This document shows, piece after piece, positions 1 through 8,688 of a DNA stretch of 64,000 bases. The stretch covers positions 64,023 through 128,022 of the forward strand of contig JAPPEU010000035.1 in the NCBI GenBank assembly GCA_028875245.1, given 5' to 3'. Under the pieces are notes generated by a model. It made no database searches. It was not told the DNA's origin and saw nothing but the letters and a program-made list of their open reading frames with translations. Numbering within the stretch: position 1 is the stretch's first letter; each line of letters starts with the position of its first letter. Both the position numbers and the translations under genes were made by a program. The stretch is from Chloroflexota bacterium. Its GTDB lineage: Bacteria > Chloroflexota > Anaerolineae > Aggregatilineales > Phototrophicaceae.

Positions 1-702
1 ATATTGGCGGACTCGCAGGCAACCAAGGCGGACTTGATCGAGCTGTACGGGACGGCGGAAGATAAAATCACGGTTCTGTACAGCGGAGTGAATCGGCGAA
101 TCAGGCGAGTTGAAGCGGGCGCGGAATTGCAGCGGACCTTGGCGAAACATGGTTTGGCCGGCATCAACTACATTCTATCGGTGGGGACCAGACAGCCAAG
201 GAAGAACTACAGCCGGGTGATAGAAGCGCTGACGGAGGTCCGGCGCGGGGGGCATGACTTGCACTACGCCATCGCCGGCGGCAGCGGCTGGCTCGAAGGC
301 GAAATGCTGCGTACGATAGAGCGAGAAGGCATGGAGGATTATGTTCATTTGCTGAGCTTCGTCGAGGATCGGGAACTGCCGGCCCTTTACAGCGGCGCCA
401 GGATGTTCGCGATGGTGTCGCTCTACGAAGGTTTTGGGCTGCCCATACTGGAAGCGATGGCCTGCGGAACACCGGTGATCAGCGGGAGTCTTTCATCATT
501 GCCGGAGGTCGCTGGGGGGGCTGCCCTGTTGGTTGATCCTTACGATACCGCTGCCATCCGCGACGCGATGCTAAAATTGGAGACGGACGCCTCATTAAGG
601 ATGAGTCTGGTGGAAGCGGGTTATGCGCAGGCCAGGCGGTTTAGCTGGGAGCGAGCGGCTAAGCAGCTTAAATCAATCTATGATGGCATGCTGAGCGCTT
701 GA
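1..702 (+). CDS. GT4-family glycosyltransferase, 5'-truncated by the window edge
   Basis: This is the C-terminal part of a GT-B fold, GT4-type glycosyltransferase, which moves a sugar from a nucleotide-sugar donor to an envelope or polysaccharide acceptor. The reading frame is open to the first base, and the first residues (I-L-A-D-S-Q-A-T-K) match an internal strand of the family, so the TTG at base 4 is unlikely to be the true start. Visible are the domain-linking motif GTRQPRKN at fragment residues 61-68, the donor-site E-x7-E motif at E142/E150 in EGFGLPILE, and the [14 protein letters not shown] segment. The C-terminal helix is complete. Acceptor and linkage cannot be read from the sequence, and its operon partners lie outside the window. 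Confidence 0.9.
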   Translation: MLADSQATKADLIELYGTAEDKITVLYSGVNRRIRRVEAGAELQRTLAKHGLAGINYILSVGTRQPRKNYSRVIEALTEVRRGGHDLHYAIAGGSGWLEGEMLRTIEREGMEDYVHLLSFVEDRELPALYSGARMFAMVSLYEGFGLPILEAMACGTPVISGSLSSLPEVAGGAALLVDPYDTAAIRDAMLKLETDASLRMSLVEAGYAQARRFSWERAAKQLKSIYDGMLSA

Positions 703-737
703 GTCTATAATGTTCGCGTTTGAATAGATCATCATTG

Positions 738-872
738 CCACAGCCGCTCGCGAGTTGAAACTCGGCTCACAGATGATAACGAACCCGCGACATCGCAGAT
801 CTGTAGGGCGAGCATTGGGTCGCCCGTCGTGTGATAGGATGCGCTTTAGGGCGAGACTAGTCTCGCCCCTAC
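738..872. repeat. Composite dispersed repeat, copy 1
   Basis: A roughly 135-bp intergenic unit that matches a second copy at 41528-41667. The left part (738-770) reads like the other copy (GCCACA-CCGCT-GCGAG, then AACTCGGCTCACA). The right part carries two hairpins: GGGCGA-8 nt-TCGCCC at 806-825, and the perfect 20-bp palindrome GGGCGAGAC-TA-GTCTCGCCC at 849-868. They are enclosed by GTAGGG (803) and CCCTAC (ending at 872). No coding potential is evident. Confidence 0.8.
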
Positions 873-1087
873 AAGGCTTGATTGGTATTACAAGACCGGC
901 ATGATAATTGGGCAGTGTACTGCATGACAGATCCTAATAACGAGACGAAATCGCAATATGTGTACCGTTTCGCACTGGACGAAGCTCCCCTTCCCTCATT
1001 TTGGGGATGCTTCCACATAGAGATGTGGAAGGGGCTTGGGTGGGGGGCAGAAAATCAGGCGATTTTCGCTAATACCAATCAAGCCTT
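873..1087. mobile_element. Possible MITE-like element with 18-bp inverted termini
   Basis: The 18-mer AAGGCTTGATTGGTATTA at 873-890 is repeated exactly in reverse complement at 1070-1087, bounding 215 bp. Inside lie a 9-bp perfect hairpin with a 4-nt loop (CTTCCACAT at 1010-1018, ATGTGGAAG at 1023-1031) and a 6-bp hairpin (AAAATC/GATTTT, about 1051-1066). No clear target duplication is seen: the flanks read CTAC and ACAAG. It could be a non-autonomous element, a decayed IS end pair, or a structured repeat. Confidence 0.45.
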
Positions 1088-1139
1088 ACAAGGCTTGTCC
1101 GCGGCTGGTTGGCATGTACGATATGCAACCGATTTCTAA
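882..1139 (+). CDS. Doubtful small ORF across the inverted-repeat element
   Basis: An 85-codon frame opens with TTG inside the left inverted repeat and runs through the element to just past its right end. I recognise no family. The product is Trp-rich and Phe-rich (FWGCFHIEMWKGLGW) and has no signal peptide or clear hydrophobic helix. No convincing ribosome-binding site precedes it. Local base composition is more AT-rich than the neighbouring genes, and part of the frame is made of hairpin sequence. It is more likely a chance frame or a relic than a functional gene. Confidence 0.15.
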   Translation: MVLQDRHDNWAVYCMTDPNNETKSQYVYRFALDEAPLPSFWGCFHIEMWKGLGWGAENQAIFANTNQALQGLSAAGWHVRYATDF

Positions 1140-1142
1140 AGC

Positions 1143-1185
1143 TTCACCACAGAGGAAGTGAGGAACGCACAGAGGACACAGAGGG
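1143..1185 (+). repeat. CACAGAG-type dispersed repeat, copy 1
   Basis: TTCACCACAGAGG at 1143-1155 and GCACAGAGGACACAGAGGG at 1167-1185 resemble the reverse complement of 23833-23866 (TTCACCACAGAG-AACACAGAG-GGCACAGAGA). This copy carries an 11-nt interruption. The unit is non-coding. Confidence 0.7.
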
Positions 1186-1212
1186 ATGTATTGTTGTAAT
1201 AGAACCGACGCT

Positions 1213-1312
1213 GTAGGGGCGTTTCGCTGAAACGCACGCCGGCGCTGCCGAACACCAGCAAGCCTTGCTACGAATTTGCTGTGTGTACGGGTAAGCCGGT
1301 GGCTCGCCCCTA
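1213..1312. repeat. Palindromic GTAGGGGCG/CGCCCCTA repeat, divergent copy
   Basis: The left hairpin GCGTTTC-GCT-GAAACGC (1219-1235) follows GTAGGGG. The right unit GGGTAAGCC-GGT-GGCTCGCCC (1289-1309) precedes CTA. The order matches copies at 803-872 and 7973-8037, but the middle is longer. The rest of the 1186-1435 gap shows no other feature. Confidence 0.6.
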
Positions 1313-1435
1313 GAGCGTCTGCCTTTGACAACCATTGAGATGTAGTGGCTTAGTAGCGGACAAGCCCTACAGATTTCGATATGATTGAAGACGGAATCTG
1401 GCAGGTTCATGAGAAACGAGACAGACGGTGAAACG

Positions 1436-2056
1436 ATGAACCGCGCGACATTTTCGCAGAGGCGCTCGATGATTCTGTGCAGCCTCGTCATGCTTGGCCT
1501 CTTGGGATATGTACAGCCCTGGATCCTTGCGCCGTCGGGTTCGATGTCGCTCAACGCCTTTGATCTGGCGGAATGGACCAGCCTTCATCCGGCGCAGCGG
1601 GCGACCTCCCCTCCGTTGTTGACGCCGCTCCTGCTTCGTTTGCAATTGCTGCTGCTCTCCGTCATTCTAAGCGCGAACGCGCCGGCCGGACGCATGAAGG
1701 TGGCCGCCGCCGCAATAGCGATTCTCGTTTTGACGGCTGCGCAAATGCCGCCCCTTGAATTCGTCTATGACTTCAACAACCTGAATTATCGCCAGCAGTT
1801 CTATTTGGCGGGCGCCAGCCTTGTCGCCAGCTTTGCCCTGCTGGCGTTCAGCGCGCGCCGAATCTCAACGCTGGCAACCGTCGCGCTGCCCCTCATCGGC
1901 ATCGTGACCGCCGCTCTCGGGCTCGCTCAAGCGATGGAACTGTATGACCACTATGCGCTGGACGCGGCGCCCGGCGCGGGGATTTGGGTCTTGAGCCTGA
2001 GTTATGTCGGCATGATTGTAGTCGCGCTGGTCTACAAAATGGGGATGCGGCGCTAA
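1436..2056 (+). CDS. Uncharacterised polytopic membrane protein
   Basis: About 206 residues with five hydrophobic segments: one at residues 10-30 ending in GYVQPWILAP, others near 55-72, 82-97, 116-133, 139-158, and a C-terminal one at about 176-196 followed by KMGMRR. The N-terminal pattern (helix, then an exposed loop before the second helix) recurs in small Chloroflexota membrane proteins, but I cannot name a family or function. The frame is open upstream to a TTG at 1385 and contains ATG at 1409. ATG 1436 is preferred because it puts Arg-rich sequence directly before the first helix. It is flanked by repeats on the left and the convergent DinB-like gene on the right, so it is probably monocistronic. 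Confidence 0.6.
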   Translation: MNRATFSQRRSMILCSLVMLGLLGYVQPWILAPSGSMSLNAFDLAEWTSLHPAQRATSPPLLTPLLLRLQLLLLSVILSANAPAGRMKVAAAAIAILVLTAAQMPPLEFVYDFNNLNYRQQFYLAGASLVASFALLAFSARRISTLATVALPLIGIVTAALGLAQAMELYDHYALDAAPGAGIWVLSLSYVGMIVVALVYKMGMRR

Positions 2057-2059
2057 CGG

Positions 2060-2542
2060 TCACAATCGAAGGTACTTGGCGCGTTTGCCCAGCAGTTCGG
2101 CGATGATCGTCAATTGACCGACGTGATAAGTTTCATGAAAGTGAAAGTAAAGCAGGCTTTCGGACACCGTATTCGTTTGATAGCCCGAAGGCTTATCTAG
2201 CCGGTCGTTCGTCATGGCATCCAACCCCGCAATCAAACGATTCTGGCTAGATTCAAACAGACTTTTCAATTCGTCAATGTGCAATACGCCCGGGCATCCA
2301 GCGCCGATGGGCTTGCTGCCGTTACGATATCGCGCGCGTGTTTCTTCGTCCCAAACCTCATCCTGGCCTAGGAGTCTCAGCGGAAAAGAGCGCGCGGATA
2401 CAATATGGCCCAAGAGCCAATTGATGCTGTGACCGCCCGCATAAGGTTGAATGAGACTTTCTTGCATATCAAACTCGGCCATCTGTTGTCGAATGACATC
2501 TGCCGTGTATTCATAGCACTTGCTCAGAGACCTGCGTCTCAT
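2060..2542 (-). CDS. DinB/YfiT-family putative metal-dependent protein
   Basis: A 160-residue four-helix-bundle protein of the DinB superfamily. Members often bind a metal through three histidines and include thiol transferases and many uncharacterised enzymes. Candidate ligands are H46 in GHI and H136/H140 in HFHETYHVGQL, the usual C-terminal DinB signature; H38 and H134 are also nearby. The frame continues upstream for 84 codons, but that part would overlap acpP and is low-complexity. The ATG at 2542 has a good Shine-Dalgarno (GAGG, 5 nt before), so I start there. It lies downstream of acpP on the same strand. Substrate is unknown. Confidence 0.8.
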   Translation of the reverse strand: MRRRSLSKCYEYTADVIRQQMAEFDMQESLIQPYAGGHSINWLLGHIVSARSFPLRLLGQDEVWDEETRARYRNGSKPIGAGCPGVLHIDELKSLFESSQNRLIAGLDAMTNDRLDKPSGYQTNTVSESLLYFHFHETYHVGQLTIIAELLGKRAKYLRL

Positions 2543-2696
2543 TTTCGCCTCATTGCTTTTGGGCACGCTCAAGTTGGTGCGGCGTCTCTTTTTCTGTGCT
2601 GAATATACAGCATCAACATGCCAATCGCTCTGCGTGCAAAAAAACGAGGCAGCCCGCGCTGCCCCACGATCCCTCAAGCTCAACGGATCTGACAAA

Positions 2697-2933
2697 TCAT
2701 TCCATGTTTGATTTGATGTATTCGACTGCTTGCCCGACCGTTTCGATGCGCTGCGCATCCTCGTCGCTGATTTCGCCGCCGAATTCTTCTTCAAATGCCA
2801 TGATCAACTCGACGAGGTCGAGTGAGTCCGCTTCAAGATCTTCACGAAAGCTGGCGCCCTCTACGACACGATCATCTTCCACGCCCAACAGCTCGACCAC
2901 GATTCCCTTCACACGTTCCTCAATTGACGCCAT
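2697..2933 (-). CDS. acpP: Acyl carrier protein
   Basis: A 78-residue acidic acyl carrier protein that carries fatty-acyl intermediates on a 4'-phosphopantetheine arm in the cytoplasm. The attachment serine is S37 in the [18 protein letters not shown] segment, and the four-helix pattern and length are standard. It stands apart from other fatty-acid synthesis genes, with fni diverging upstream and the DinB-like gene downstream. GGAGG lies 10 nt before the ATG. A TATAAT box on the minus strand at 2984-2989 is a likely -10 element. Confidence 0.95.
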   Translation of the reverse strand: MASIEERVKGIVVELLGVEDDRVVEGASFREDLEADSLDLVELIMAFEEEFGGEISDEDAQRIETVGQAVEYIKSNME

Positions 2934-2983
2934 GTCCGTTCACCCTCCTGAATGGAATCCGATTTGTCAGTTTATGACAATCC

Positions 2984-2989
2984 ATTATA
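2984..2989 (-). promoter_or_regulatory. Probable -10 box for acpP
   Basis: Minus-strand TATAAT about 50 nt before the acpP start. No good -35 sits 16-18 nt upstream, so only the -10 is claimed. Confidence 0.4.
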
Positions 2990-3035
2990 CTGAATTTCCC
3001 GCGCCGTGCTAGACAGTTCATCCTCGCCGCAGTGA

Positions 3036-3064
3036 TTGACAGCCCGCGGCAACATCAGTACGAT
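3036..3064 (+). promoter_or_regulatory. Sigma-70-like promoter for fni
   Basis: TTGACA at 3036-3041, a 17-nt spacer, and TACGAT at 3059-3064, lying 52 nt before the fni start. Confidence 0.55.
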
Positions 3065-3115
3065 TAACGCGCTGTCACATTATAAGCGACGCTCTGACAT
3101 AAGGAACACCAGTCT

Positions 3116-4159
3116 ATGTCGAAAGTGACGGAACAGCCTAGCACCGAAACCCGCAAAGCCGACCACATTCGCATCAATCTGGAGAACGATGTCCAGTTTC
3201 CGCGCGTGACAACCGGTTTGGAGCGCTATCGACTTTTGCATCAGGCCTTGCCGGAGTTGAGCCTGGCCGACATTGACACATCCACAAGCCTGTTCGGCAA
3301 AGCGCTGGCCGCGCCGATTGTCATATCGTCAATGACCGGCGGGACGGGCATCGCGCAAGCCATCAACCGCAGTCTCGCAAGCTGCGCGCAAAAGCACGGG
3401 ATCGCCATGGGCCTGGGCTCCCAGCGCGCCGCCATCGAAGATGATTCCCTGGCTGGCAGTTACCGCATTCGCGATGTCGCGCCCGATGTATTGCTCTTCG
3501 CCAATGTCGGCGCCGTGCAATTGAACTACGGCTATGGTGTCAAGGAATGCCGGAAAGCGATCGAGATGGCCGACGCCGACGCGCTGATCCTGCATTTCAA
3601 CGTATTGCAGGAGGCGGTGCAGCCCGAAGGCGACATCAATTTCGCCGGGTTATTGCCCAAGATTGAAGAAATCTGCCGCCGGCTTCAGGTTCCTGTGATC
3701 GCAAAGGAAGTCGGTTGGGGTTTCTCCCAGTCCGCCGTGCGGGACCTCGCCAGCGCGGGCGTCGCCGCCGTCGATGTAGCGGGCGCCGGCGGAACCTCAT
3801 GGAGCGAGGTGGAATATCATCGCGCGCCGACAGCCTTCCATGCGCGGGTCGCGCGCAGCTTCGCCGATTGGGGCATCCCGACAGCGGATGCCATACAGTA
3901 CGCGCGGCGGGCTGCGCCTGACCTGCCGGTTATCGCCAGTGGCGGCCTGCGCGACGGCATCGACATCGCCAAGTCGATCGCCCTGGGCGCTGATTTGGCC
4001 GGCCTGGCGAGCCCATTCCTGCGCGCCGCCTCCGATTCGTCTCTGGCCCTTGACGAATTGACGCAAGAACTGATCGCGCAGTTGAGGATAGCGATGCTTT
4101 GTACGGGCTCACAGTGCATCGCGTCGCTGAAGCGCGCGGAAATCCAGCTTATATCTTGA
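3116..4159 (+). CDS. fni: Type 2 isopentenyl-diphosphate delta-isomerase
   Basis: A 347-residue FMN- and NADPH-dependent enzyme interconverting IPP and DMAPP, the last step that balances C5 units for isoprenoids. It is the TIM-barrel type 2 enzyme, unrelated to the type 1 Nudix-like isomerase. Visible family features are the N-terminal [19 protein letters not shown] at about residues 75-82, the [15 protein letters not shown] motif near 160-175 with catalytic Gln and metal-binding Glu, [17 protein letters not shown] and IASGGLRDG for FMN phosphate binding. Length is normal. It diverges from acpP and overlaps hemW by 11 bp tail to tail. No other isoprenoid gene is nearby. Confidence 0.95.
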   Translation: MSKVTEQPSTETRKADHIRINLENDVQFPRVTTGLERYRLLHQALPELSLADIDTSTSLFGKALAAPIVISSMTGGTGIAQAINRSLASCAQKHGIAMGLGSQRAAIEDDSLAGSYRIRDVAPDVLLFANVGAVQLNYGYGVKECRKAIEMADADALILHFNVLQEAVQPEGDINFAGLLPKIEEICRRLQVPVIAKEVGWGFSQSAVRDLASAGVAAVDVAGAGGTSWSEVEYHRAPTAFHARVARSFADWGIPTADAIQYARRAAPDLPVIASGGLRDGIDIAKSIALGADLAGLASPFLRAASDSSLALDELTQELIAQLRIAMLCTGSQCIASLKRAEIQLIS

Positions 4160-5339
4160 TGCGGTCGACAAATTCTCGAATCACCGTGTTGCTGAGCAGC
4201 CGCCCCGATTGACTCAGGCATACGCGTTCAAACGTCACACGCAGCAGGGCCGCCGCCTTCATGCGTTCAGTCGCTTCGGGGAACATCTCTACGAAGTCGC
4301 GGCCAAAGCGCTGCTTGAAGCCCGCGCGGTTGATGCCCTCCCGCGTCATGCGCAGCCCCATCATGATCGTTTCGTAAAGCTCTTGCGCCTCGTCGACCCG
4401 TTCGGCTTTGGCGACGGCGGGCGTCAATTTGGCGCTGGATCCTTGAGGCAGGTCGCCACTTAAGGCGGCGATGTAACGCTCTGGCGCTGTAATTGTCGAA
4501 TAGCGGTAACCGTCGGCGAAGCCATGCGCCCCGGCGCCAACGCCGATGTATTCCAGATTGCGCCAATACTGCAGGTTGTGCCGACATTGATGTCCGGGTT
4601 GGCCCCAGCTGCTGATCTCATATTGTTCGTAACCGGCCGCCGCCAGCCGCTCCGACGCATGCTCATACATATCGGCAAAGTCATCGTCATCGGGCCGCGG
4701 CAGCTCGCCGGCGTCGACCTGGTGGCGGAGCCGCGTTCCGCCTTTCAACTCCAAGCCGTACATCGATACATGCTCAGGCGCGAATCGCAGCGTCGTGTCA
4801 ACCGTTTTCTTCCAGTCTGCCAAGGTTTCAGCGGGGGAGCCAAAAATCACATCCAGGTTGATGTTGTCAAATCCCGCGCGCCGAGCATGCCGCAGGGCGT
4901 TCTCAACGGCGCCCAAGTCATGTTGGCGCTCGAAGATCCGCAGTATCGCCGCATTGGCGGACTGCATGCCGATGCTCACGCGATTGAAGCCGATGCATTT
5001 CAAGCGGCGGAAATAATTTTCGCTTAAATCATCGGGGTTCGCTTCGAGCGAAATTTCCGCATCATCGTCTATCGAGTAGCTATCATGGAGCTGCCGCAAT
5101 ACCTGCTCGAATTGCGCCGGGCTCAAGCGTGATGGCGTGCCACCGCCAAAATAGACCGTGTGGATGCGTCTGTCTGCCGCGCGGCTTGCCAGCCATTTCA
5201 ACTCCCGGCAGAGCGCGTCAACATAAGCGGGAATCAGATGCTCCAAATCGGTATAGGTATTGAAGGCGCAATAGCTGCAGCGCACGCTGCAGAATGGGAC
5301 GTGAATGTAGATCGATAATGCCGACTGCTTGTATGGCAT
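4149..5339 (-). CDS. hemW: Radical SAM HemW (coproporphyrinogen III oxidase-like)
   Basis: A 396-residue radical SAM protein of the HemN/HemW group. The cluster motif is C17-x3-C21-x2-C24 in [14 protein letters not shown], followed by GGGTPS for SAM binding and [10 protein letters not shown]. It lacks the extra N-terminal segment and the cysteine that follow the cluster in true HemN oxidases, so the heme-chaperone role of HemW is more likely than oxidase activity. The C-terminal HemW-type domain is complete. It is transcribed toward fni and divergently from the phosphatase gene. No heme biosynthesis neighbours are present. Confidence 0.85.
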   Translation of the reverse strand: MPYKQSALSIYIHVPFCSVRCSYCAFNTYTDLEHLIPAYVDALCRELKWLASRAADRRIHTVYFGGGTPSRLSPAQFEQVLRQLHDSYSIDDDAEISLEANPDDLSENYFRRLKCIGFNRVSIGMQSANAAILRIFERQHDLGAVENALRHARRAGFDNINLDVIFGSPAETLADWKKTVDTTLRFAPEHVSMYGLELKGGTRLRHQVDAGELPRPDDDDFADMYEHASERLAAAGYEQYEISSWGQPGHQCRHNLQYWRNLEYIGVGAGAHGFADGYRYSTITAPERYIAALSGDLPQGSSAKLTPAVAKAERVDEAQELYETIMMGLRMTREGINRAGFKQRFGRDFVEMFPEATERMKAAALLRVTFERVCLSQSGRLLSNTVIREFVDRIKI

Positions 5340-5365
5340 GCCCTGCGCCCGCTCAAAGGCAATGA

Positions 5366-5394
5366 TTGCGTCATTGTGATTGGTAAAATATAAT
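5366..5394 (+). promoter_or_regulatory. Sigma-70-like promoter for the PP2C gene
   Basis: TTGCGT at 5366-5371, a 17-nt spacer, and TATAAT at 5389-5394. It leaves a leader of about 115 nt that includes a GGCGCC-6 nt-GGCGCC hairpin near 5468-5486. Confidence 0.6.
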
Positions 5395-5514
5395 TGTGCA
5401 AGTTGTCATTCCATAGGGCGCAAACATAACCAGCCATGTGAAATGGACTCATCAGAACGGGCGAGGGATGGCGCCGCTGTGGGCGCCACCCCTGCCGTTT
5501 CATAGGCGTTCGCG

Positions 5515-6672
5515 ATGGAATTCCTGCGTAGACTGTTTGGCAAATCATCCCAAGGAACGGCGCGCGACGCCGTCTCCCGCCGCGCATCTCATGTGACGCC
5601 CAGCCGCACGCAGCGGGTCAACATGCCAATCCGGGAGCCGGAGCCCACAGCGCGAGAGCCGGAACCTGAAATCGAGGCATTGGCAGCGGCGGAAACGGCC
5701 GCGGAGGCGGTGGCTGAAGCCCTCGAAGCGCATCGCGATGATCCGGCGCCCGAGCCGGAAGCGCGCCCGCCCGCGGCGGAGATTACGGCGACCAACCGGC
5801 AGTCAGCCGCCAATGAGAATGTGGCGGCGGTCCTGGAAGCTGAGCCGACCGGAATTCCGGCGGCCGCCCCCGTGCTCACGCGGCAGCGCCAAGCCTTGAC
5901 CTACGGCATCGCGAGTGATATTGGCATCGTCCGCGATAACAATGAAGATGCCTGTTTTGGCATGCAATGGCATTCAATCACGGTGGACGACCGGCCGGAT
6001 TTCGGTCTCTTTATTGTGGCGGATGGCATGGGCGGTCACCTCGATGGCGAACGCGCGTCAGGCGTCGCCGTGCAAATGCTGGCCTCAGAAATGATCGGCA
6101 AGATATACGCGCCCATGTTGAAAGATTTCAACGCTGGCAGCGGTCCCACGATACTGGAGGCGCTTGTCAATGCCTCGGAGGTGGCGAACCGCGCCGTCAT
6201 CAAGCGCGTGCCGGGCGGCGGAACGACGCTTTCCGCAGTGGCCATTGTCGGCAATCTCGCCTATCTGGTGCACGTGGGGGACAGCCGCGCTTATCTCCTG
6301 TACGAGGACAAGATCGAACAGCTCACGACCGATCATACGCTGGTGCAGCGGCTCATCGAGATGAACGAGTTGACGCTGGAAGAGGCTGAACATTATCCGC
6401 AGAAAAACGTCCTTTACCGCGCAATTGGCCAGAACGAAAAACTGAAGATGGAACGGCTGATTCGCGCGCTGCCGGCTGGTTCCAGCGTGCTGATCTGCAC
6501 CGACGGGCTTTGGGACCTGGTGGAGGACGTTACCATTCGAAACGTTGCCGCTTCATCCAGCACGCCACAGGAAGCTTGTGACAGTCTGGTGCGCCTTGCC
6601 AACGCGCGCGGCGGCACAGACAATATCACCGTCATCCTCTTTAAGGTGCCCGGCGATGAAGCGATATACTGA
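5515..6672 (+). CDS. PP2C-family serine/threonine protein phosphatase with long N-terminal linker
   Basis: A 385-residue protein. The PP2C domain (about residues 126-383) dephosphorylates Ser/Thr phosphoproteins with two metal ions. Visible motifs are [51 protein letters not shown] and GGTDNITVI, giving all core Asp metal ligands. Residues 1-125 are a basic start ([10 protein letters not shown]) followed by an Ala/Glu/Pro-rich, probably disordered stretch with [16 protein letters not shown] repeats. No membrane helix is seen, unlike many PrpC/Stp homologues. No Hanks-type kinase is in the window; a response regulator follows 77 bp downstream and may share the transcript. Confidence 0.9.
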   Translation: MEFLRRLFGKSSQGTARDAVSRRASHVTPSRTQRVNMPIREPEPTAREPEPEIEALAAAETAAEAVAEALEAHRDDPAPEPEARPPAAEITATNRQSAANENVAAVLEAEPTGIPAAAPVLTRQRQALTYGIASDIGIVRDNNEDACFGMQWHSITVDDRPDFGLFIVADGMGGHLDGERASGVAVQMLASEMIGKIYAPMLKDFNAGSGPTILEALVNASEVANRAVIKRVPGGGTTLSAVAIVGNLAYLVHVGDSRAYLLYEDKIEQLTTDHTLVQRLIEMNELTLEEAEHYPQKNVLYRAIGQNEKLKMERLIRALPAGSSVLICTDGLWDLVEDVTIRNVAASSSTPQEACDSLVRLANARGGTDNITVILFKVPGDEAIY

Positions 6673-6749
6673 GGCGGCCCAGCGCAAATGCGACAGCCGA
6701 CGAGCGGCAGGCGGCTGCCAATGCTTGTAAGCGCGCAAGGGAGAAGCTC

Positions 6750-7475
6750 ATGAATCCAAGCCCTGCCATTCATCCGAAGCGCAACGGCAAACGCATTCTC
6801 GTCGTTGACGACGAGCCGCGCATGATCGGTTTCATTCGCATGAATCTGGAATTGGAAGGCCACCTTGTGAGCGAAGCGCACAGTGGCTTGGGGGCGCTGG
6901 ACGCCATCCGCACCCAGCTGCCTGACCTGGTCTTGCTGGATGTTATGATGCCTGAATTGGACGGCTTCGAGACCTTGCGCATGCTTCGTGAGTTTTCCGA
7001 CATTCCCGTCATCATGCTCACCGCCAAGGGCGAGGAAAACGACAAAGTCTATGGCCTGGAATTGGGCGCGGACGACTACATCACCAAACCCTTTGGTCCG
7101 CGCGAGCTTTCCAGCCGCATCAAGGCGATCTTCCGCCGGCTTGAAAAACCGACCACGGAAGAGGCCATTCTGCAAATTGATGACCGCCTGAGCGTCGATT
7201 TCAACCGTCGCGAGGCCATCGTCGCGGGCGAGCGCATCAAGCTTCGGCCCACCGAATACCGCCTCCTCTATCACCTGATTCGCAATGCCGGCTGGACCGT
7301 CCCGCATGACCAACTGCTGCAAAAAGTCTGGGGTTACGAGTATCGCGATGAAGCCCACTACGTGCGGCTGTACGTGAACTACTTGCGCGAGAAAATTGAA
7401 GAAGACCCCTCCGACCCGCGATATATCATCACGGAGCGCGGCGTCGGCTATCGCTTCGCTGACTTCCGAGAGTGA
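6750..7475 (+). CDS. OmpR/PhoB-family response regulator (orphan)
   Basis: A 241-residue DNA-binding response regulator. The receiver domain (residues 14-130) has acidic D20/D21, phospho-acceptor D64 in [11 protein letters not shown], the LTAKGE threonine and K in ITKPFG. The C-terminal winged helix (about 140-238) has the typical [46 protein letters not shown] and [10 protein letters not shown] motifs. A GGGAGAAG Shine-Dalgarno lies before the ATG. No histidine kinase gene is adjacent. It follows the PP2C gene on the same strand, so phosphorylation could involve a distant kinase or Ser/Thr signalling. Target genes are unknown. Confidence 0.9.
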   Translation: MNPSPAIHPKRNGKRILVVDDEPRMIGFIRMNLELEGHLVSEAHSGLGALDAIRTQLPDLVLLDVMMPELDGFETLRMLREFSDIPVIMLTAKGEENDKVYGLELGADDYITKPFGPRELSSRIKAIFRRLEKPTTEEAILQIDDRLSVDFNRREAIVAGERIKLRPTEYRLLYHLIRNAGWTVPHDQLLQKVWGYEYRDEAHYVRLYVNYLREKIEEDPSDPRYIITERGVGYRFADFRE

Positions 7476-7491
7476 ACTCCAACCGCCGCGG

Positions 7492-7833
7492 TCAGAGCAA
7501 ACGGAAGCCAAAATCGAGGTAAAGGCAAGTGTCGGCGATGGTCGCTTTTTTGCGCGCGCGGCAATCAACCGTGCCATATTCGCGAAAGATGAAGATCGAG
7601 CGTTCTCGCCGTTTCAGCTTCTTCTTCAGCGTGTTCCACTGGGATTTGCTCGGCAAACTGCTGCCGGCGGCGAGCTGGAAATAAGTCAGATCAAACACGG
7701 CGCGGAAGTGATGGTCATCGTACTCAATCAGCTGCAGCAGGGCGGAACCGCTGGGCCCTGACAGAGCGTTATGGACAATCGAGGCGGCGTAACGGCGTCT
7801 GACTTTCCGAAAAGCAGGCAACTCATTTCGCAT
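7492..7833 (-). CDS. Conserved-looking hypothetical protein
   Basis: A 113-residue soluble protein I do not recognise. It begins MRNELPAFRKVRRRYAAS and has an amphipathic segment ending in LLQLIEYDDHHFRAVFDLTYFQL. A Lys/Arg-rich helix (LKKKLKRRERS) follows, then a hydrophobic C-terminus (CLYLDFGFRLL). The frame is open for 57 more codons upstream, but that part includes the palindromic repeat at 7973-8037. ATG 7833 has a strong GGAGG 10 nt before it and is preferred. It is convergent with the response regulator, 16 bp away. The alternating charged/hydrophobic pattern and good ribosome-binding site favour a real gene. Confidence 0.5.
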   Translation of the reverse strand: MRNELPAFRKVRRRYAASIVHNALSGPSGSALLQLIEYDDHHFRAVFDLTYFQLAAGSSLPSKSQWNTLKKKLKRRERSIFIFREYGTVDCRARKKATIADTCLYLDFGFRLL

Positions 7834-7972
7834 GGGGTAAGATCCTCCGGCGCCGGGCGGGCTCGAAAAGTCGACGGCCCGCCACCGCTCTTGTGGGTAG
7901 TGTACCCTTTTTGGTTGAAATTCTTTGAGCCAGTCCTCACTTATTTCATCAACCCCAAATACGTAAGATTTT

Positions 7973-8037
7973 GTAGGGGCGACTCTTGAGTCGCCCACTG
8001 TCAAACCGCCGACGGGCGAGCCAAGGCTCGCCCCTAC
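7973..8037. repeat. Composite palindromic repeat, cleanest copy
   Basis: GTAGG, then hairpin GGGCGACTC-TT-GAGTCGCCC (7977-7996), a 17-nt spacer, hairpin GGGCGAGCC-AA-GGCTCGCCC (8014-8033), then CTAC. The outer GTAGGGGCGA and TCGCCCCTAC ends are also inverted repeats of each other. Confidence 0.85.
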
Positions 8038-8166
8038 AGACTGCTAGGTGGATGCAATTTACCTAATTCCAACCGAATTCGATACACTGCCCTCTTCTGT
8101 CACAAGTTTGGCAGATGACATTCTGCACTGTTGAGATTATACTGCCGTCTTCGAAAGGAAGGTGTT

Positions 8167-8670
8167 ATGAGCGAAGTTGACGGCCAGAGCTTCAAGAACA
8201 TTCTTGCTTGTTGGGCGGCGGGCATCACCGTTGCGAGCGTCGCGTCAAACGATGATTGGCAGGCCATTACGGTCAATTCCTTCGCCAGCGTCAGCATGGT
8301 CCCGCCCTTGATCTGCCTCAATGTCGCAAATCGCCTGTTGACCTGCGACTATATGGCCAGCGAGCGGCATTTTGCCATCAGCATACTTTCTGATCAGCAA
8401 TTGGATCTTGGCAAACGATTCGCCGGTTATTTCGATGACCAATTGGAGAATCGCTTTGATGGGCTGGATTGTGAGACGACCGCGCTGGGCGACCCCATAT
8501 TGCCCAATGCGATGGCCTGGCTGTCATGCGCGGTCGAAGAACAGATCAATTTTGGCGAGAACACCATGTTCGTTGGCAGCGTTCAAGAAGGCGCCTGGAC
8601 CGACGACAAAACTCCCCTGCTCTACCACAACCGCCGCTGGGGTGTATTCCAGGCGACCGAAGACAAATGA
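8167..8670 (+). CDS. Flavin reductase-like FMN-binding protein
   Basis: A 167-residue split-barrel flavin reductase domain protein. Members reduce FMN or FAD with NAD(P)H, often to feed a partner monooxygenase or dioxygenase. Family features are the N-terminal ACWAAGITVASVAS segment, the flavin-binding stretch AITVNSFASVSMVPPLICLNV (residues about 38-58), HFAISILSDQQ, and the C-terminal PLLYHNRRWGVF. ATG 8167 is preceded by AAGGAAGG with ideal spacing, which argues against the frame's earlier start at 8131. A TATACT box lies about 25 nt upstream. No partner oxygenase is adjacent, so its physiological acceptor is unknown. Confidence 0.85.
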   Translation: MSEVDGQSFKNILACWAAGITVASVASNDDWQAITVNSFASVSMVPPLICLNVANRLLTCDYMASERHFAISILSDQQLDLGKRFAGYFDDQLENRFDGLDCETTALGDPILPNAMAWLSCAVEEQINFGENTMFVGSVQEGAWTDDKTPLLYHNRRWGVFQATEDK

Positions 8671-8688
8671 GTCACGGGCGCGTAAGCC

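Noticed and set aside
2543..2794. N-terminal extension of the DinB-like protein
   Set aside because: It would overlap acpP and is low-complexity; the ATG at 2542 has its own good ribosome-binding site.
3116..4159. Lactate/glycolate oxidase instead of fni
   Set aside because: Both are FMN barrels, but the [15 protein letters not shown] and SSMTGG motifs fit type 2 IPP isomerase.
6414..7577. 387-codon minus-strand frame
   Set aside because: It lies opposite the response regulator and phosphatase genes, and its text shows no family features. The plus-strand genes have complete motifs.
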